From NCBI GenBank assembly GCA_963841885.1, contig CAWJEK010000022.1, positions 20,732-84,731 on the forward strand: DNA of 64,000 bases, read 5' to 3'. The stretch comes from Bog-756 sp963841885. Lineage in GTDB: Bacteria; Actinomycetota; Acidimicrobiia; Acidimicrobiales; RAAP-2. The translations under genes were made by a program, and so were the position numbers. Below, in pieces: positions 35,663-44,370 of this stretch (the first letter of the stretch is position 1; each line of letters opens with the position of its first letter). A model generated the notes under the pieces. It saw only the letters and a list, made by a program, of their open reading frames with translations. It was not told the origin of the DNA and ran no database searches.

Positions 35663-37224
35663 AGGCACTGCTGTCCGTGTACGACAAGACCGGGATCGAG
35701 GAGTTCGCCCGCGGCCTGGCCGACCTGGGTTGGGAGCTGATCTCGAGCGGGGCACGTCAGCGGCGCTGACGGCGGCGGGCATCGAGCACGTGGAGGTCGC
35801 CGACCTGACCGGCGCCCCCGAGATGCTGGGGGGCCGGGTCAAGACGCTCCATCCGGTGATCCACGGCGGGATCCTGGCCGACCGCTCCAAGCCCGACCAC
35901 CTCGATGCCCTGGACAAGCTGGGCATCGGGCTGATCGACCTGGTGGTGTGCAATCTCTACCCGTTCACCTCGGATCCCTCGATCGAGCTGATCGACGTGG
36001 GCGGGCCCGACCATGGTGCGGGCGGCGGCCAAGAACCACGACCACGTGGCCGTGGTGGTCGACCCGGTCGACTACGGCGCGGTGCTCGAGGAGCTGCGGG
36101 CCTCGGGATCCATCTCCCTCGAGACGCGGCGTCGTCTGGCCCGTCAGGCCTTCGCCCACACCGCCGGCTACGACGCCGCCATCGTGGCGTGGCTCGACGA
36201 GCGGGAGCAGGAGGCGCTGGCCCACGGCGAGGACATCGACGCCACCGAGCTCGAGACGGCCCTGCTGCTGCCCGAGTCGGTCCACCTGACCCTGGAGCGG
36301 TCCGCCTCCCTCCGCTACGGCGAGAATCCGCACCAGCACGGCGCCCGCTACCGGGTGGCCGGCCAGGACACCTGGTGGGACCGCGTCGTCCAGTACGGAG
36401 GCAAGGAGCTCTCCTACCTCAACGTGTTCGACGCCGACGCCGCCTGGCGGCTCGTCCACGAACTGCCCGGGACGGCCGACGAGTCGGCGGTCGCCATCAT
36501 CAAGCACGCCAATCCGTGCGGGGCGGCCCTCGACGCCGACCTCGTCCGGGCCTACGAGCTGGCTCTGGAGTGCGACCAGCAGTCGGCCTTCGGCGGGATC
36601 GTGGCGATCGGCGGCCCGGTGACGGTGGCGGTGGCCGCGGCCATCGCCGACGGCCCCCAGGCCGACGTGATCATCGCTCCCTCCTACGACGAGGAGGCGC
36701 TCGCCCAACTCTCCTCCAAGCGCAAGGCCACGCGGCTGCTTTCGGCGCCGGCACCCGAGGCCCTCGTGCGCCAGTACCGTTTCCTCGGCAACACCGTCCT
36801 GGTCCAGGACGCCGACCGGTTCCTGGTCGACCCGTCGACGTGGGAGGTGGTGACCGGGCGCCGACCCACCGACGCCGAGTGGCGGGACCTGGCGATCGCC
36901 TGGAAGGTGTGTGCCCGGACGACCTCCAACGCCATCGCCGTGGTGACCGGCGCCCAGGCCGTGGGCATCGGCGCCGGTCAGCAGTCGCGGGTGGTGGCGG
37001 CCCAGATCGCCGTCCAGAAGGCCGGGGAGCGGGCGGCGGGCGGAGCGGCAGCCTCGGACGCCTTCTTCCCGTTCCCCGACGGCATGCAGGTCCTGGCCGA
37101 TGCCGGCGTGGCCGCCGTGGTGCAGCCCGGCGGCTCGATCCGGGACGACGAGGTCATTGCCGCAGCCGATGCGGCGGGGATCGCTATGGTCATGGCAGGT
37201 GGCGAGCGCCACTTCCGCCATTGA
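35659..37224 (+). CDS. purH: Bifunctional AICAR transformylase/IMP cyclohydrolase, two apparent frameshifts
   Basis: PurH performs the last two steps of IMP synthesis. The reading frame opens MKALLSVYDKTGIEEFARGL, breaks in a G run at 35749-35752 (one G missing; the expected SSGGTSAAL continues in the next frame), runs shifted to about 36002-36006, where one extra G restores the original frame before MVRAAAKNHDHVAVVVD. The transformylase domain is intact, with IIKHANPCGAAL and AFGGIVAIGG, and ends ERHFRH. The IMP cyclohydrolase half carries both indels. Conservation across both junctions suggests base-calling errors rather than decay. Confidence 0.88.
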
Positions 37225-37328
37225 GCCGCGGGCCCGGACGGCCCGGGCGCCCCGGGACGCCGGCGGGGTGGACCGGCGGACGAGACGGGGATGGGGAGTA
37301 CGGCAGTGACAGCACCCGAGGCCCGCCG

Positions 37329-38182
37329 ATGACGGCGACCCTGCTCGACGGCGAGCTGCTGGCCGCCCGGGTGCGGGCCGAGGTGGCCGACCGGGTGGCC
37401 CGGCTGGCGGCGCCGGGGTGACCGTGGGCCTCGGCACCATCCTGGTCGGCGACGACGGGCCGAGCGCCCGCTACGTCGCCATGAAGCACGCGGACTGCGC
37501 CGAGGTGGGGATCACCTCGGCCCATGCCCACCTGCCGGCCGACGTGAGCCAGCAGGAGCTGGACGCCACCGTGGCCCGGTTCAACGCCGATCCGGCCGTG
37601 CACGCCTACCTGGTCCAGCTGCCGCTGCCGGCCGGCCTCGACGAGGAGCGCACCCTGCTGGCCGTCGACCCCGACAAGGACGTCGACGGACTGCACCCGG
37701 TCAACCTCGGCCGCCTGGTCATGGGGGCCAACGGCCCGCTGCCCTGCACCCCGGCGGGCATCGTCGAACTGCTGCACGCCAACGACGTGCCCGTCGAGGG
37801 CAAGCACGTGGTGATCATCGGCCGGGGGCTGACCATCGGCCGACCGCTGGCCCTGCTGCTGGCCATGAAGCGGCCGGGCTGCAACGCGGCGGTCACCGTG
37901 GTGCACACCGGCGTGGAGGACCTGGCGGGCCTGGTCCGCCAGGGCGACGTGGTGGTGGCCGCCGCCGGCCGGGCCGGTCTGGTGACCGCGGACATGATCA
38001 AGCCGGGCGCCGCCGTGGTCGGCGCCGGGACCTCGTGGGAAGGGAAGAAGCTCTTGTCGGACGTCGACGAAGGAGTGGCCGAGGTCGCCGGGTGGATCAC
38101 CCCGCGGATCGGTGGGGTGGGCCCGATGACCCGGGCGATGCTGCTGCGCAACGCCGTACGGGCCGCGGAGCGTGCCGCATGA
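37329..38182 (+). CDS. folD: Methylenetetrahydrofolate dehydrogenase/cyclohydrolase, one apparent frameshift
   Basis: FolD interconverts 5,10-methylene-THF and 10-formyl-THF. The first 30 residues (MTATLLDGELLAARVRAEVA...) are in one frame; the rest, from VTVGLGTILVGDDGPSARYVAMKHADC, is in another, with one base missing near 37409-37416 where LAAAGVTVGLG is expected. The catalytic Lys lies in ARYVAMKHAD, and VIIGRGLTIGRPLALLL and VGPMTRAMLL are present. It lies 104 bases after purH and overlaps the cupin gene by four bases. Probable sequencing error. Confidence 0.9.
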
Positions 38183-38553
38183 GCCCCTCGACCGGACCGA
38201 ACGGCCTGGAGACCGACGAGCGCCCGTGGGGCCGCTACTCGGTCCTCGACGACCAGCCCACCTTCAAGGTCAAGCGCATCGAGGTGCTGCCGGGTAAGCG
38301 GCTCAGCTACCAACGTCACGCCCGGCGCTCCGAGCACTGGTTCATCGTGACCGGGACGGCGGTGGTGACGCTCGACGGGACGACCCGGGAGGTCTCGGCG
38401 GGGGACGCCGTAGACATCCCGGTGGGCACGGACCACCGCATCGAGAACGCCTCGGCGGCCCCCGTCGTGTTCGTCGAGGTCCAGCACGGTGACTACTTCG
38501 GCGAGGACGACATCGTCCGCCTCGAGGACGACTACGGCCGGACCGGCTCGTGA
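38179..38553 (+). CDS. Cupin, mannose-6-phosphate isomerase type II-like
   Basis: The 124-residue single cupin resembles the C-terminal isomerase domain of ManC-type enzymes: ERPWGRYSVL, then metal ligands in GKRLSYQRHARRSEHWFIV (two His and a Glu) and the second cupin motif GTDHRIENAS. A stand-alone type II domain can isomerise mannose-6-phosphate, but other sugar-phosphate roles are possible. ATGA overlaps join it to folD upstream, and GTGA to the next gene downstream. Confidence 0.85.
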   Translation: MSPSTGPNGLETDERPWGRYSVLDDQPTFKVKRIEVLPGKRLSYQRHARRSEHWFIVTGTAVVTLDGTTREVSAGDAVDIPVGTDHRIENASAAPVVFVEVQHGDYFGEDDIVRLEDDYGRTGS

Positions 38554-39374
38554 GCGGGTCCCGGGTCATGGGCGCCACCCGGCCGAGGGTGGCTCTGGCC
38601 GCGGCCGGCCTGGTGACCGTGTTGGCCCTCCTGGGCCCGACCGCGACCGCGTCCGCGACCGCACCGGCCACCCCGGCGCGTCCGGCCCCGGAGGCGGCCG
38701 CGGCCCGGCTCCTCGACACCACCACCACGACCGTGCCGGACACGACGACGTCCACGGTGGCCCCGACGACCACGACCACGCCCCCGACCACCACCACGAC
38801 CAGCACGTCGACCACCACCACGACGTCGTCCACCACGACCACGACGACGGCCCCGACGACCACGACGACCAGGCCGTCCACGACCACGTCATCCGGCGTG
38901 TCCGGCGTGCTCATCGCGGTGATCGTCGTGGTGGTGCTGCTGATCGCGCTGGTGATCGTCCTGATGGTCTCCCGCAGCCGGAAGTCGGCCCTGGACGCCT
39001 GGCGGCGCCGGGCGCTGCCCGCCTTGAGCGACGCGCGGCTGGCCCGTGAGGCGCTGCTGTCGGAGTCGGCCATGTCCGACGACGCCGAACTGCGTGGGGC
39101 GGTGGCGGTCCAGGCGGACCGCGCGGCCACGGCCCTCGACCAGGCGGCCACGACGGCGCCCGAGCCGGCGGCCGGAGGATCGGCCACCACGGCGGCGGGC
39201 GCACTGCGGGGCCTGGCCTTCGCCGTCGAGGCCGACCGGCTGCTGCGCCACGGTGCCGCCGCCCCGACCGGGGTGCAGCTGGCCCAGGCCGACCAGGCCC
39301 GGAGGGACCGCGACGCCGAGCTGCAGGCGGCGCTGGCCCGCTTCCAGGGCCACGTGACACCCCCCACACGCTGA
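38550..39374 (+). CDS. Secreted/membrane protein with Thr-rich stalk, hypothetical
   Basis: The 274-residue protein has an N-terminal signal-like helix (about residues 13-33, ending ATASATA), a Thr-rich low-complexity stalk at about residues 55-112 (long runs of Thr broken by Pro, Ser and Val), a transmembrane helix at about 118-142 (SGVLIAVIVVVVLLIALVIV), then an Ala-rich helical cytoplasmic domain of about 130 residues. The topology predicts an exposed, possibly glycosylated stalk and a cytosolic domain. Function is not recognisable. It overlaps the cupin gene by four bases. Confidence 0.75.
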   Translation: MSGSRVMGATRPRVALAAAGLVTVLALLGPTATASATAPATPARPAPEAAAARLLDTTTTTVPDTTTSTVAPTTTTTPPTTTTTSTSTTTTTSSTTTTTTAPTTTTTRPSTTTSSGVSGVLIAVIVVVVLLIALVIVLMVSRSRKSALDAWRRRALPALSDARLAREALLSESAMSDDAELRGAVAVQADRAATALDQAATTAPEPAAGGSATTAAGALRGLAFAVEADRLLRHGAAAPTGVQLAQADQARRDRDAELQAALARFQGHVTPPTR

Positions 39375-39415
39375 GTCCGCGGGGCCGCCCCTGGTCGCGG
39401 CGGGGGGCCCGGAAG

Positions 39416-39421
39416 TAGGCT
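39416..39421 (+). promoter_or_regulatory. Leaderless -10 of metF
   Basis: TAGGCT ends nine bases before the metF ATG. Confidence 0.4.
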
Positions 39422-39430
39422 GGTGCGACC

Positions 39431-40293
39431 ATGACGCGCATCGCCGAACTGCTCGAGAAGGGCAAGACGTACTCGTTCGAGTTCTTCCCACCGAAGACCG
39501 ACGCCGAGCAGGCGACGTTGGTGGCGACCCTCCGCGAGCTCGAGCCGCTGGCCCCGTCGTTCGTGTCCGTCACCTACCGGGGTGGGGGGAGTCGCGACGG
39601 CGCACCGTCGACCTGGTCACCGGGATGCTCCGGACCACCAATCTGGTCCCCATGGCCCACCTCATCTGCGTGGCCCACACCCGGCTGGAGTTGGCCGAGA
39701 TCCTGGTCGAGCTGCGCCGCTCCGGCATCGAGAACCTGATGGCCCTGGGTGGCGACCCGCCCACCGACCTCGACTCCGCCGTCGGCGAACTGGCCCACGC
39801 CTCGGAGCTGGTCGAGCTGGCCCGGGCCATCGGTGGGTTCTCCATCGGCGTGGCCGCCCAGCCCGCCGGTCACCCGCTCTCGACCGACCGGGCGGCCGAT
39901 CGTGACCACCTGGCGGCCAAGCTGGCCCTGGCGGACTTCGCGGTGACGCAGTTCTTCTTCGAGGCCCAGGAATACACCTCGCTGGTGGCCGACCTGGCCG
40001 ATCGGGGCGTCACCAAGCCGGTGCTGCCGGGGATCATGCCGGTCGAGCGGCTCAGCTCCGTGCCCGGTATGGCCCGTATGGGCGCGGCGGTCCCCGCCTG
40101 GATGGTCGAGCGCCTGCAGGCGGCCGATACCGCCGGGGGCCCCGAGGCGGTCCGCCACGAGGGTGTGGCCTGCGCCACCGAGCTGTGCCAGGAGCTCTTG
40201 GACGCCGGGGTGCCGGGCCTCCACTTCTATACGCTGAACCGGTCGAGCGCGACGCGCGGGATCTACTCCGCGCTGGGCCTCGGCCGGACCTGA
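39431..40293 (+). CDS. metF: Methylenetetrahydrofolate reductase, one apparent frameshift
   Basis: MetF reduces 5,10-methylene-THF to 5-methyl-THF for methionine synthesis. The first frame gives MTRIAELLEKGKTYSFEFFPPKTDAEQ to FVSVTYRGGG; the remainder, from RRRTVDLVTGMLRTTNLVPMAHL, lies in the next frame. A G run at 39584-39589 is one base short of the length needed to read YRGGGESRRRTVDL. NLMALGGDPP, VAAQPAGHP, FAVTQFFF and the C-terminal LHFYTLNRS are typical of the TIM barrel. Likely a sequencing error. Confidence 0.9.
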
Positions 40294-40387
40294 ATCCGTC
40301 GCCGCGCTGCGGGCCCGTGCCCAGGTGCCATGATCCTGCAGGGGGACGCAGCGAGAGGGGCACGATGCCGAGACCGGATGGGGACCG

Positions 40388-43164
40388 ATGACCGGCACCG
40401 CGCCGTCCGACCACGCCGGTCCGACCGGCCCCGTCGGACGGGAGGCGGAGCTGGCGGAGGTCGGGGCGTTCCTGGCCGGTGACGGCGGGGTGGCCTGCCT
40501 GGTCCTGAGCGGCGACCCGGGAGTCGGCAAGACGACGGTGTGGGAGGCGGCGCTCGACGCCGCAGCCGCGCTCGGCCACAGCGTCGCCTCCACGCGTTGC
40601 AGCGAGAGCGAGGCCGGGCTCTCCTTCGCCGGGCTGGCCGACCTGCTGGACGGCGAGGACCTCGACGACGACGGGATCCCGGCCCCGCAACGGCACGCGC
40701 TGGAGGTCGCCCTCGGACGGGCCACCGCGACCGGGGGGCCGGTCGGGCCGCTGGCCATCGCCGCGGGCTTCCTGGCCGTGCTGCGGGCGCTGAGTGCGCG
40801 GGCACCGGTGCTGCTGGCCGTCGATGACGTGCAGTGGCTCGACGGCGCCTCCGCCGAGTGCCTCACCTTCGCGGCCCGCCGCCTCGGGGGCCTACCGGTC
40901 CGCATCCTGTGCTCGCGGCATGCGGGACGTCCCACCGCCGTCGAGCGCGAGCTGAGCCTGGTCGGGGTCCGCACCCTCGAGATCGAGGGCCTGCGCTTCG
41001 GCGCCGTACGCGAGCTCCTGGCCCGACGGCTCGACGCGCCACTGCCCCGACGGGTGGTGCGCCACGTGTTCGACAGCTCCCGGGGCAATCCGCTGTTCGC
41101 GGTGGAACTCGGCCGGGCGCTGGTCGAGGCGGGGGTTCCCGGAGCCGGGGCCGACCTGCCGGTGCCGGGCCCCATCGAGGACCTGCTGGAGGCCCGAGCC
41201 CGGCGGCTGTCGCCGGAGGTCCGCCGGGCCCTGTCGGCCGTGTCGTTGAGCGCCGGGCTCCGCCGTGACGAGCTCTCGTCGGTCGTCGATCCGCTCGTGG
41301 TGGAGGACGCCGTGTCGCAGTCGGTGCTGGTGGTCGAGCGGTCGGTGGTCCGGCCCGTCCACCCGCTGCTGGCGGCCGTCGTCCGGGACCAGGCGACGGC
41401 CTCGGAACGGCGGGACCTCCACCTCGATCTGGCCGGCGCGGTCGCCGACCCCACGCTGCGCATCCGCCACCTGGCCATGGCCACGGTGCGACCCGACGCC
41501 GATCTGGCCTCGGACGTGGCCCGGTGCGCCCAGGGTGCGGTCGAGCGCGGTGACCTCCCGCTGGCCGAGGAGCTGGCCCTCCACGCGCTGCGGCTCACCC
41601 CGCCCGACGACGCGGCCCGCGCCGACCGCGTGCTGGCCCTGGCCCGGTGCCACGTGATGAGCGGTGACCTGGACCGGACCACCGCGTTGCTGACCGAGCA
41701 CCTCGCCGACCTGCCCCCGGGCCGGCACCGGGCCATGGCCCACCTGCTCCTCGGCGAAGGCGCCGACGTCCGCGGCGAGGAGTTCCACCTGGATCGGGCC
41801 CTCGAGGAGGCCGCCGACGAACCCGGACTGCTGGCGGCCATCCTCGCCCGGCGGTCGGTGCTGCTCACCGTGAACCGGGTCGAGCGGATCGACGAGGCCG
41901 AGCAGCTCGCACGGCGCGCCGCGGCACTCGTCAGGGCCACGGAACCGGGTGACGCCGACCTCGATGCGAGGATCGCCCACGCCCTGGCGTGGGCCAATGT
42001 GCTGCGGGGCGAGCCGATGGACGACCTGGAGACCTCGGCGACGCCCGGACTGCGGCGCTACGAGAGCTCGATCGACCGCCCCGCGCCGTGTCGCTCGCCT
42101 TCCGGGGGGAGATCGCCCGGGCCCGGACGCTGTTCGAGGAGATGGGACGGCTCGAGGAGGAGCGGGGCGAGGTCCAATTCGCGCTGGTCCTCAACATCCA
42201 GCTCTGCGAACTGGAGTTGCGCAGTGGGCAGGTGCGGACCGCCGCCGGGTACCTCCGGGAGCTGGGGGACCTGCTCGACATCGCCGGCCCGTTGGCGCTC
42301 GAGGCACGCCTGCGGGCCGTGCTGGCCGCGGTCGTCGGGCGGCCGGAGGAGGCCAGGGCCGAGGCCGGCCTCGTACTCGAGGGTCCGGCCGACGACCTCC
42401 AGGCCGGATGGGACCGCCTGGAGGCCAGGCGCGCCCTGGGACTCGCGGCCCTGGCCGACGACGACGCCGTCCTGGCCGCGCGACACCTGCTCGAGGTGTG
42501 GGAGTACACCCGGGTGGAAGGGGTCGACGATCCGGGGGCCTTCCCCGTGGCCGGTGACCTGGTCGAGGCGTTGGCGGTGGGCGGTGACCTGGAGACGGCG
42601 ACGGGCGTCACCGACCGCCTCGAGGAGTTGTCGCGGGCCCAGGACCACCCCTGGGGTCTGGTCACCCTCGGACGGGCCCGGGCCACCATCGCCCTGGCCG
42701 GTGGATACGACGAGGATGCGGCCGCCGCCCTCCGCGACGCCGCCGGCCGCTACGGCGATCTCGGCCTCGAGTTCGACGCCGCCCGCTCGTTGCTCCATCT
42801 CGGGGCCCTGCAGCGGCGTCACCGCAAGCGAGCCGACGCCCGCCGGTCGCTCGGGGAGGCCCTGGCCGCCTTCGACCGACTGGGCTGCACGGGCTGGAGC
42901 GCCCAGGTCCGCGCCGAACTCGAGCGCGTCAGCGGGCGCCGTTCCGGTGGCGGTGAGCTCACGCCCAGTGAGCGCCAGGTCGTCGACCTGGCGGTGGCGG
43001 GCCGGTCGAACAAGGAGATCGCCGCCGCCCTCTTCGTGAGCGTGTACACGGTGGAGGCCCACCTCTCCCATGCCTACGCCAAGCTCGGGGTGCGGTCCCG
43101 GACCCAGCTGGCCCGCCGCCTGGACGAGCGGGACGCCGTCGGCGGGGCACCGCAAGTTCCATAG
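40388..43164 (+). CDS. LuxR-family transcriptional regulator with N-terminal AAA ATPase (LAL type), one apparent frameshift
   Basis: Large LuxR regulators couple an STAND-like ATPase and a TPR-rich sensor to a C-terminal HTH. Here the first frame gives GREAELAEVGAFLAGDGG, Walker A LSGDPGVGKTTVWEAALDA (about residues 39-57) and Walker B LLAVDDVQWLDG. At a C run (42079-42082) one base appears missing; the second frame continues RAVSLAFRGEIARARTLFEE through helical repeats to a LuxR HTH, LTPSERQVVDLAVAGRSNKE and LFVSVYTVEAHLSHAYAKLG. Total about 925 residues. Its stop codon lies inside the first of the two promoter repeats that follow, so it is a candidate regulator of them. Confidence 0.88.
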
Positions 43165-43212
43165 ATTCCAGGTTTCCGCCGTATCCCCCCGGGCGGTCCT
43201 CCCGTACCGTCG
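43158..43212 (+). promoter_or_regulatory. Promoter module 1 (drives DUF4242 gene and 50-aa ORF)
   Basis: A 55-base unit repeated at 43717-43771. It comprises a 21-base block beginning TCCATAGATTCCAGG (43158-43178), TATCC at 43182-43186, and CCCGTACCGTCG (43201-43212), each at the same offset in both copies. TACCGT (43205-43210) acts as a -10 element seven bases before the GTG at 43218. There is no TTGACA-like -35; the 21-base block would sit at about -60 to -40, the place of an activator site. Confidence 0.75.
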
Positions 43213-43217
43213 GCCAC

Positions 43218-43532
43218 GTGCCCGAATTCCTCGCCGAGGTCTACGTCTCCGACCGTTCCGCGGCCGCGGGCCTGCCCGGCGTCGACGACGTGCACCGGGC
43301 GGCCGAGGGGCTCGTCACCGGGAGCACGCCGGTGCGTCTCGTCCGGCAGATCCATGTGGCGGAGGAGGAGACCTGCTTCCTCCTCTTCGAGGCGCCGTCG
43401 AAGGAGCTCGTCCTCGACGCGGCCGACCGCTGCGGCCTCCGCATCGACCGCATCGTCGGCGCCGTCTCCGTGCCGCCCGCGAGGTCCGCCCACGCGAAAG
43501 TCCGTGTCCCGACGACCCAGGAGGAACCATGA
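43218..43532 (+). CDS. DUF4242 domain protein
   Basis: The 104-residue protein matches the DUF4242 style (small ferredoxin-like fold, some members described as nickel-binding): MPEFLAEVYVSDRS, VRLVRQIHVAEEETCFLLFEAPS and CGLRIDRIVGAVSV. The GTG lies seven bases after a TACCGT -10, with no Shine-Dalgarno, so the mRNA is probably leaderless. The last codons contain an AGGAGG that serves the next ORF, and the stop overlaps that ORF's ATG. Metal binding here is untested. Confidence 0.83.
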   Translation: MPEFLAEVYVSDRSAAAGLPGVDDVHRAAEGLVTGSTPVRLVRQIHVAEEETCFLLFEAPSKELVLDAADRCGLRIDRIVGAVSVPPARSAHAKVRVPTTQEEP

Positions 43533-43681
43533 TGTCCAGCCAGTCCACCGTCGTAGTGGCGGCGTCCCAGCGCATGGTCGCCATGGCCGTCGACCCCTAC
43601 GGGGACGGCTACTGGGAGCTCGGCCTCCGCGGCGTGGTCTGGCCGGAGGGCGACGTCGTCTCCTACGGCAACGGCTCCTGA
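43529..43681 (+). CDS. 50-aa small protein translated by coupling to the DUF4242 gene
   Basis: An ATG preceded by ACCCAGGAGGAACC overlaps the upstream stop (ATGA) and opens a 50-codon ORF. The product starts MMSSQSTVVVAASQ and has a C-terminal half rich in Gly, Trp, Tyr and acidic residues (DPYGDGYWELGLRG, WPEGDVVSYGNGS). There is no transmembrane helix or signal peptide. The strong Shine-Dalgarno and the same coupling box seen before the secreted-protein gene support expression. Family unknown; a signalling or modified-peptide role is speculation. Confidence 0.62.
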   Translation: MMSSQSTVVVAASQRMVAMAVDPYGDGYWELGLRGVVWPEGDVVSYGNGS

Positions 43682-43716
43682 TCGGACCTTCGCACGCCGG
43701 GGGCGGCGGTACCGGC

Positions 43717-43771
43717 TCCATAGATTCCAGGTTTCCGGAATATCCGTTACGGGCCTGCTCCCGTACCGTCG
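43717..43771 (+). promoter_or_regulatory. Promoter module 2 (drives the secreted-protein operon)
   Basis: Second copy of the 55-base unit at 43158. The 21-base block (43717-43737) and the 12-base CCCGTACCGTCG (43760-43771) are exact; the bases between differ except TATCC. TACCGT at 43764-43769 ends seven bases before an ATG at 43777. Confidence 0.75.
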
Positions 43772-43776
43772 ATTCC

Positions 43777-43863
43777 ATGGCCTTCCCGTCCGCTCCGCTC
43801 CCGCCACGGAGACCGTCTCACCCCCGCAGCGCCCACCTCTCACCAACCCAGGAGGAATCATGA
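43777..43863 (+). CDS. 28-aa leaderless uORF coupled to the secreted-protein gene
   Basis: The ATG lies seven bases after the module-2 -10 element, the same distance as the DUF4242 start in module 1. The ORF (MAFPSAPLPPRRPSHP..., Pro-rich) ends in TQEES, its last codons carrying AGGAGG, and its TGA overlaps the ATG at 43860. It looks like a leader peptide whose translation delivers ribosomes to the secreted-protein start, or which senses proline supply; neither role is tested. Confidence 0.5.
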   Translation: MAFPSAPLPPRRPSHPRSAHLSPTQEES

Positions 43864-44339
43864 AGCTCAGGAAACTCATCGTCGGAGTGGCGGCCACCAC
43901 CGCCGCCGTCGGGCTCGGAGGCGGCGTGGCCGTCGCCCTCTGGACGACGTCGGGAAGCGGCAGCGGTGGCGCCGGCGCCGACGTGTCCCAGAGCCTCGTG
44001 GTCACCGCGGTCACGCCGGGGAGCAGCGGGGCGTCCCTGTATCCGGGCGGCCCCGCCGGCTGGGTCTACCTCACGGTCCAGAACCCGAATCCGTTCCCGG
44101 TCAACCTGACGGGTCTGGCCTGGGGGGCACCCGTGTCGACCAATCCCACGGCCTGCCCGTCGTCGAACTTCACCCTGGACGCCGGCGCACCGACGTCGCT
44201 CGACTTCCCGGTGGCCGCCAACTCGACGACCGGGGCACTGCAGATCAACGGCGTGGTCGACCTCGCCTCCTCGGCCCCCAACGGGTGCCAGGGCGCCGAG
44301 GCGACCGTTCCCGTGACCGTGGCCGCGACCCAGAGCTGA
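43860..44339 (+). CDS. Secreted protein with SipW-type (CalY/TasA-like) signal, hypothetical
   Basis: The 159-residue protein has a positively charged N-terminus and a long Gly/Ala/Val signal helix (residues 5-27) followed by ALWTTSGSGSGG, the W-x3-GxG pattern of SipW-cognate signals in TasA/CalY-like and other surface proteins. The mature part is a beta-rich domain with SLYPGGPAGWVYLTVQNPN, two Cys (PTACPSS and NGCQGAE) that could form a disulfide, and a Thr-rich end. The ATG follows AGGAGG and overlaps the uORF stop. No SipW peptidase is in this window. Confidence 0.72.
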   Translation: MKLRKLIVGVAATTAAVGLGGGVAVALWTTSGSGSGGAGADVSQSLVVTAVTPGSSGASLYPGGPAGWVYLTVQNPNPFPVNLTGLAWGAPVSTNPTACPSSNFTLDAGAPTSLDFPVAANSTTGALQINGVVDLASSAPNGCQGAEATVPVTVAATQS

Positions 44340-44370
44340 CCGGCTCCGGACCGGACGAGCAGCGACCGCC

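Noticed and set aside
35749..36010. Programmed frameshifting in purH
   Set aside because: No slippery heptamer with pseudoknot, the two shifts have opposite sign, and similar single-base breaks occur in unrelated genes nearby.
38710..38890. CRISPR-like or tandem-repeat array
   Set aside because: The repetitiveness comes from Thr codons (ACC/ACG) in an open reading frame; there are no spacers.
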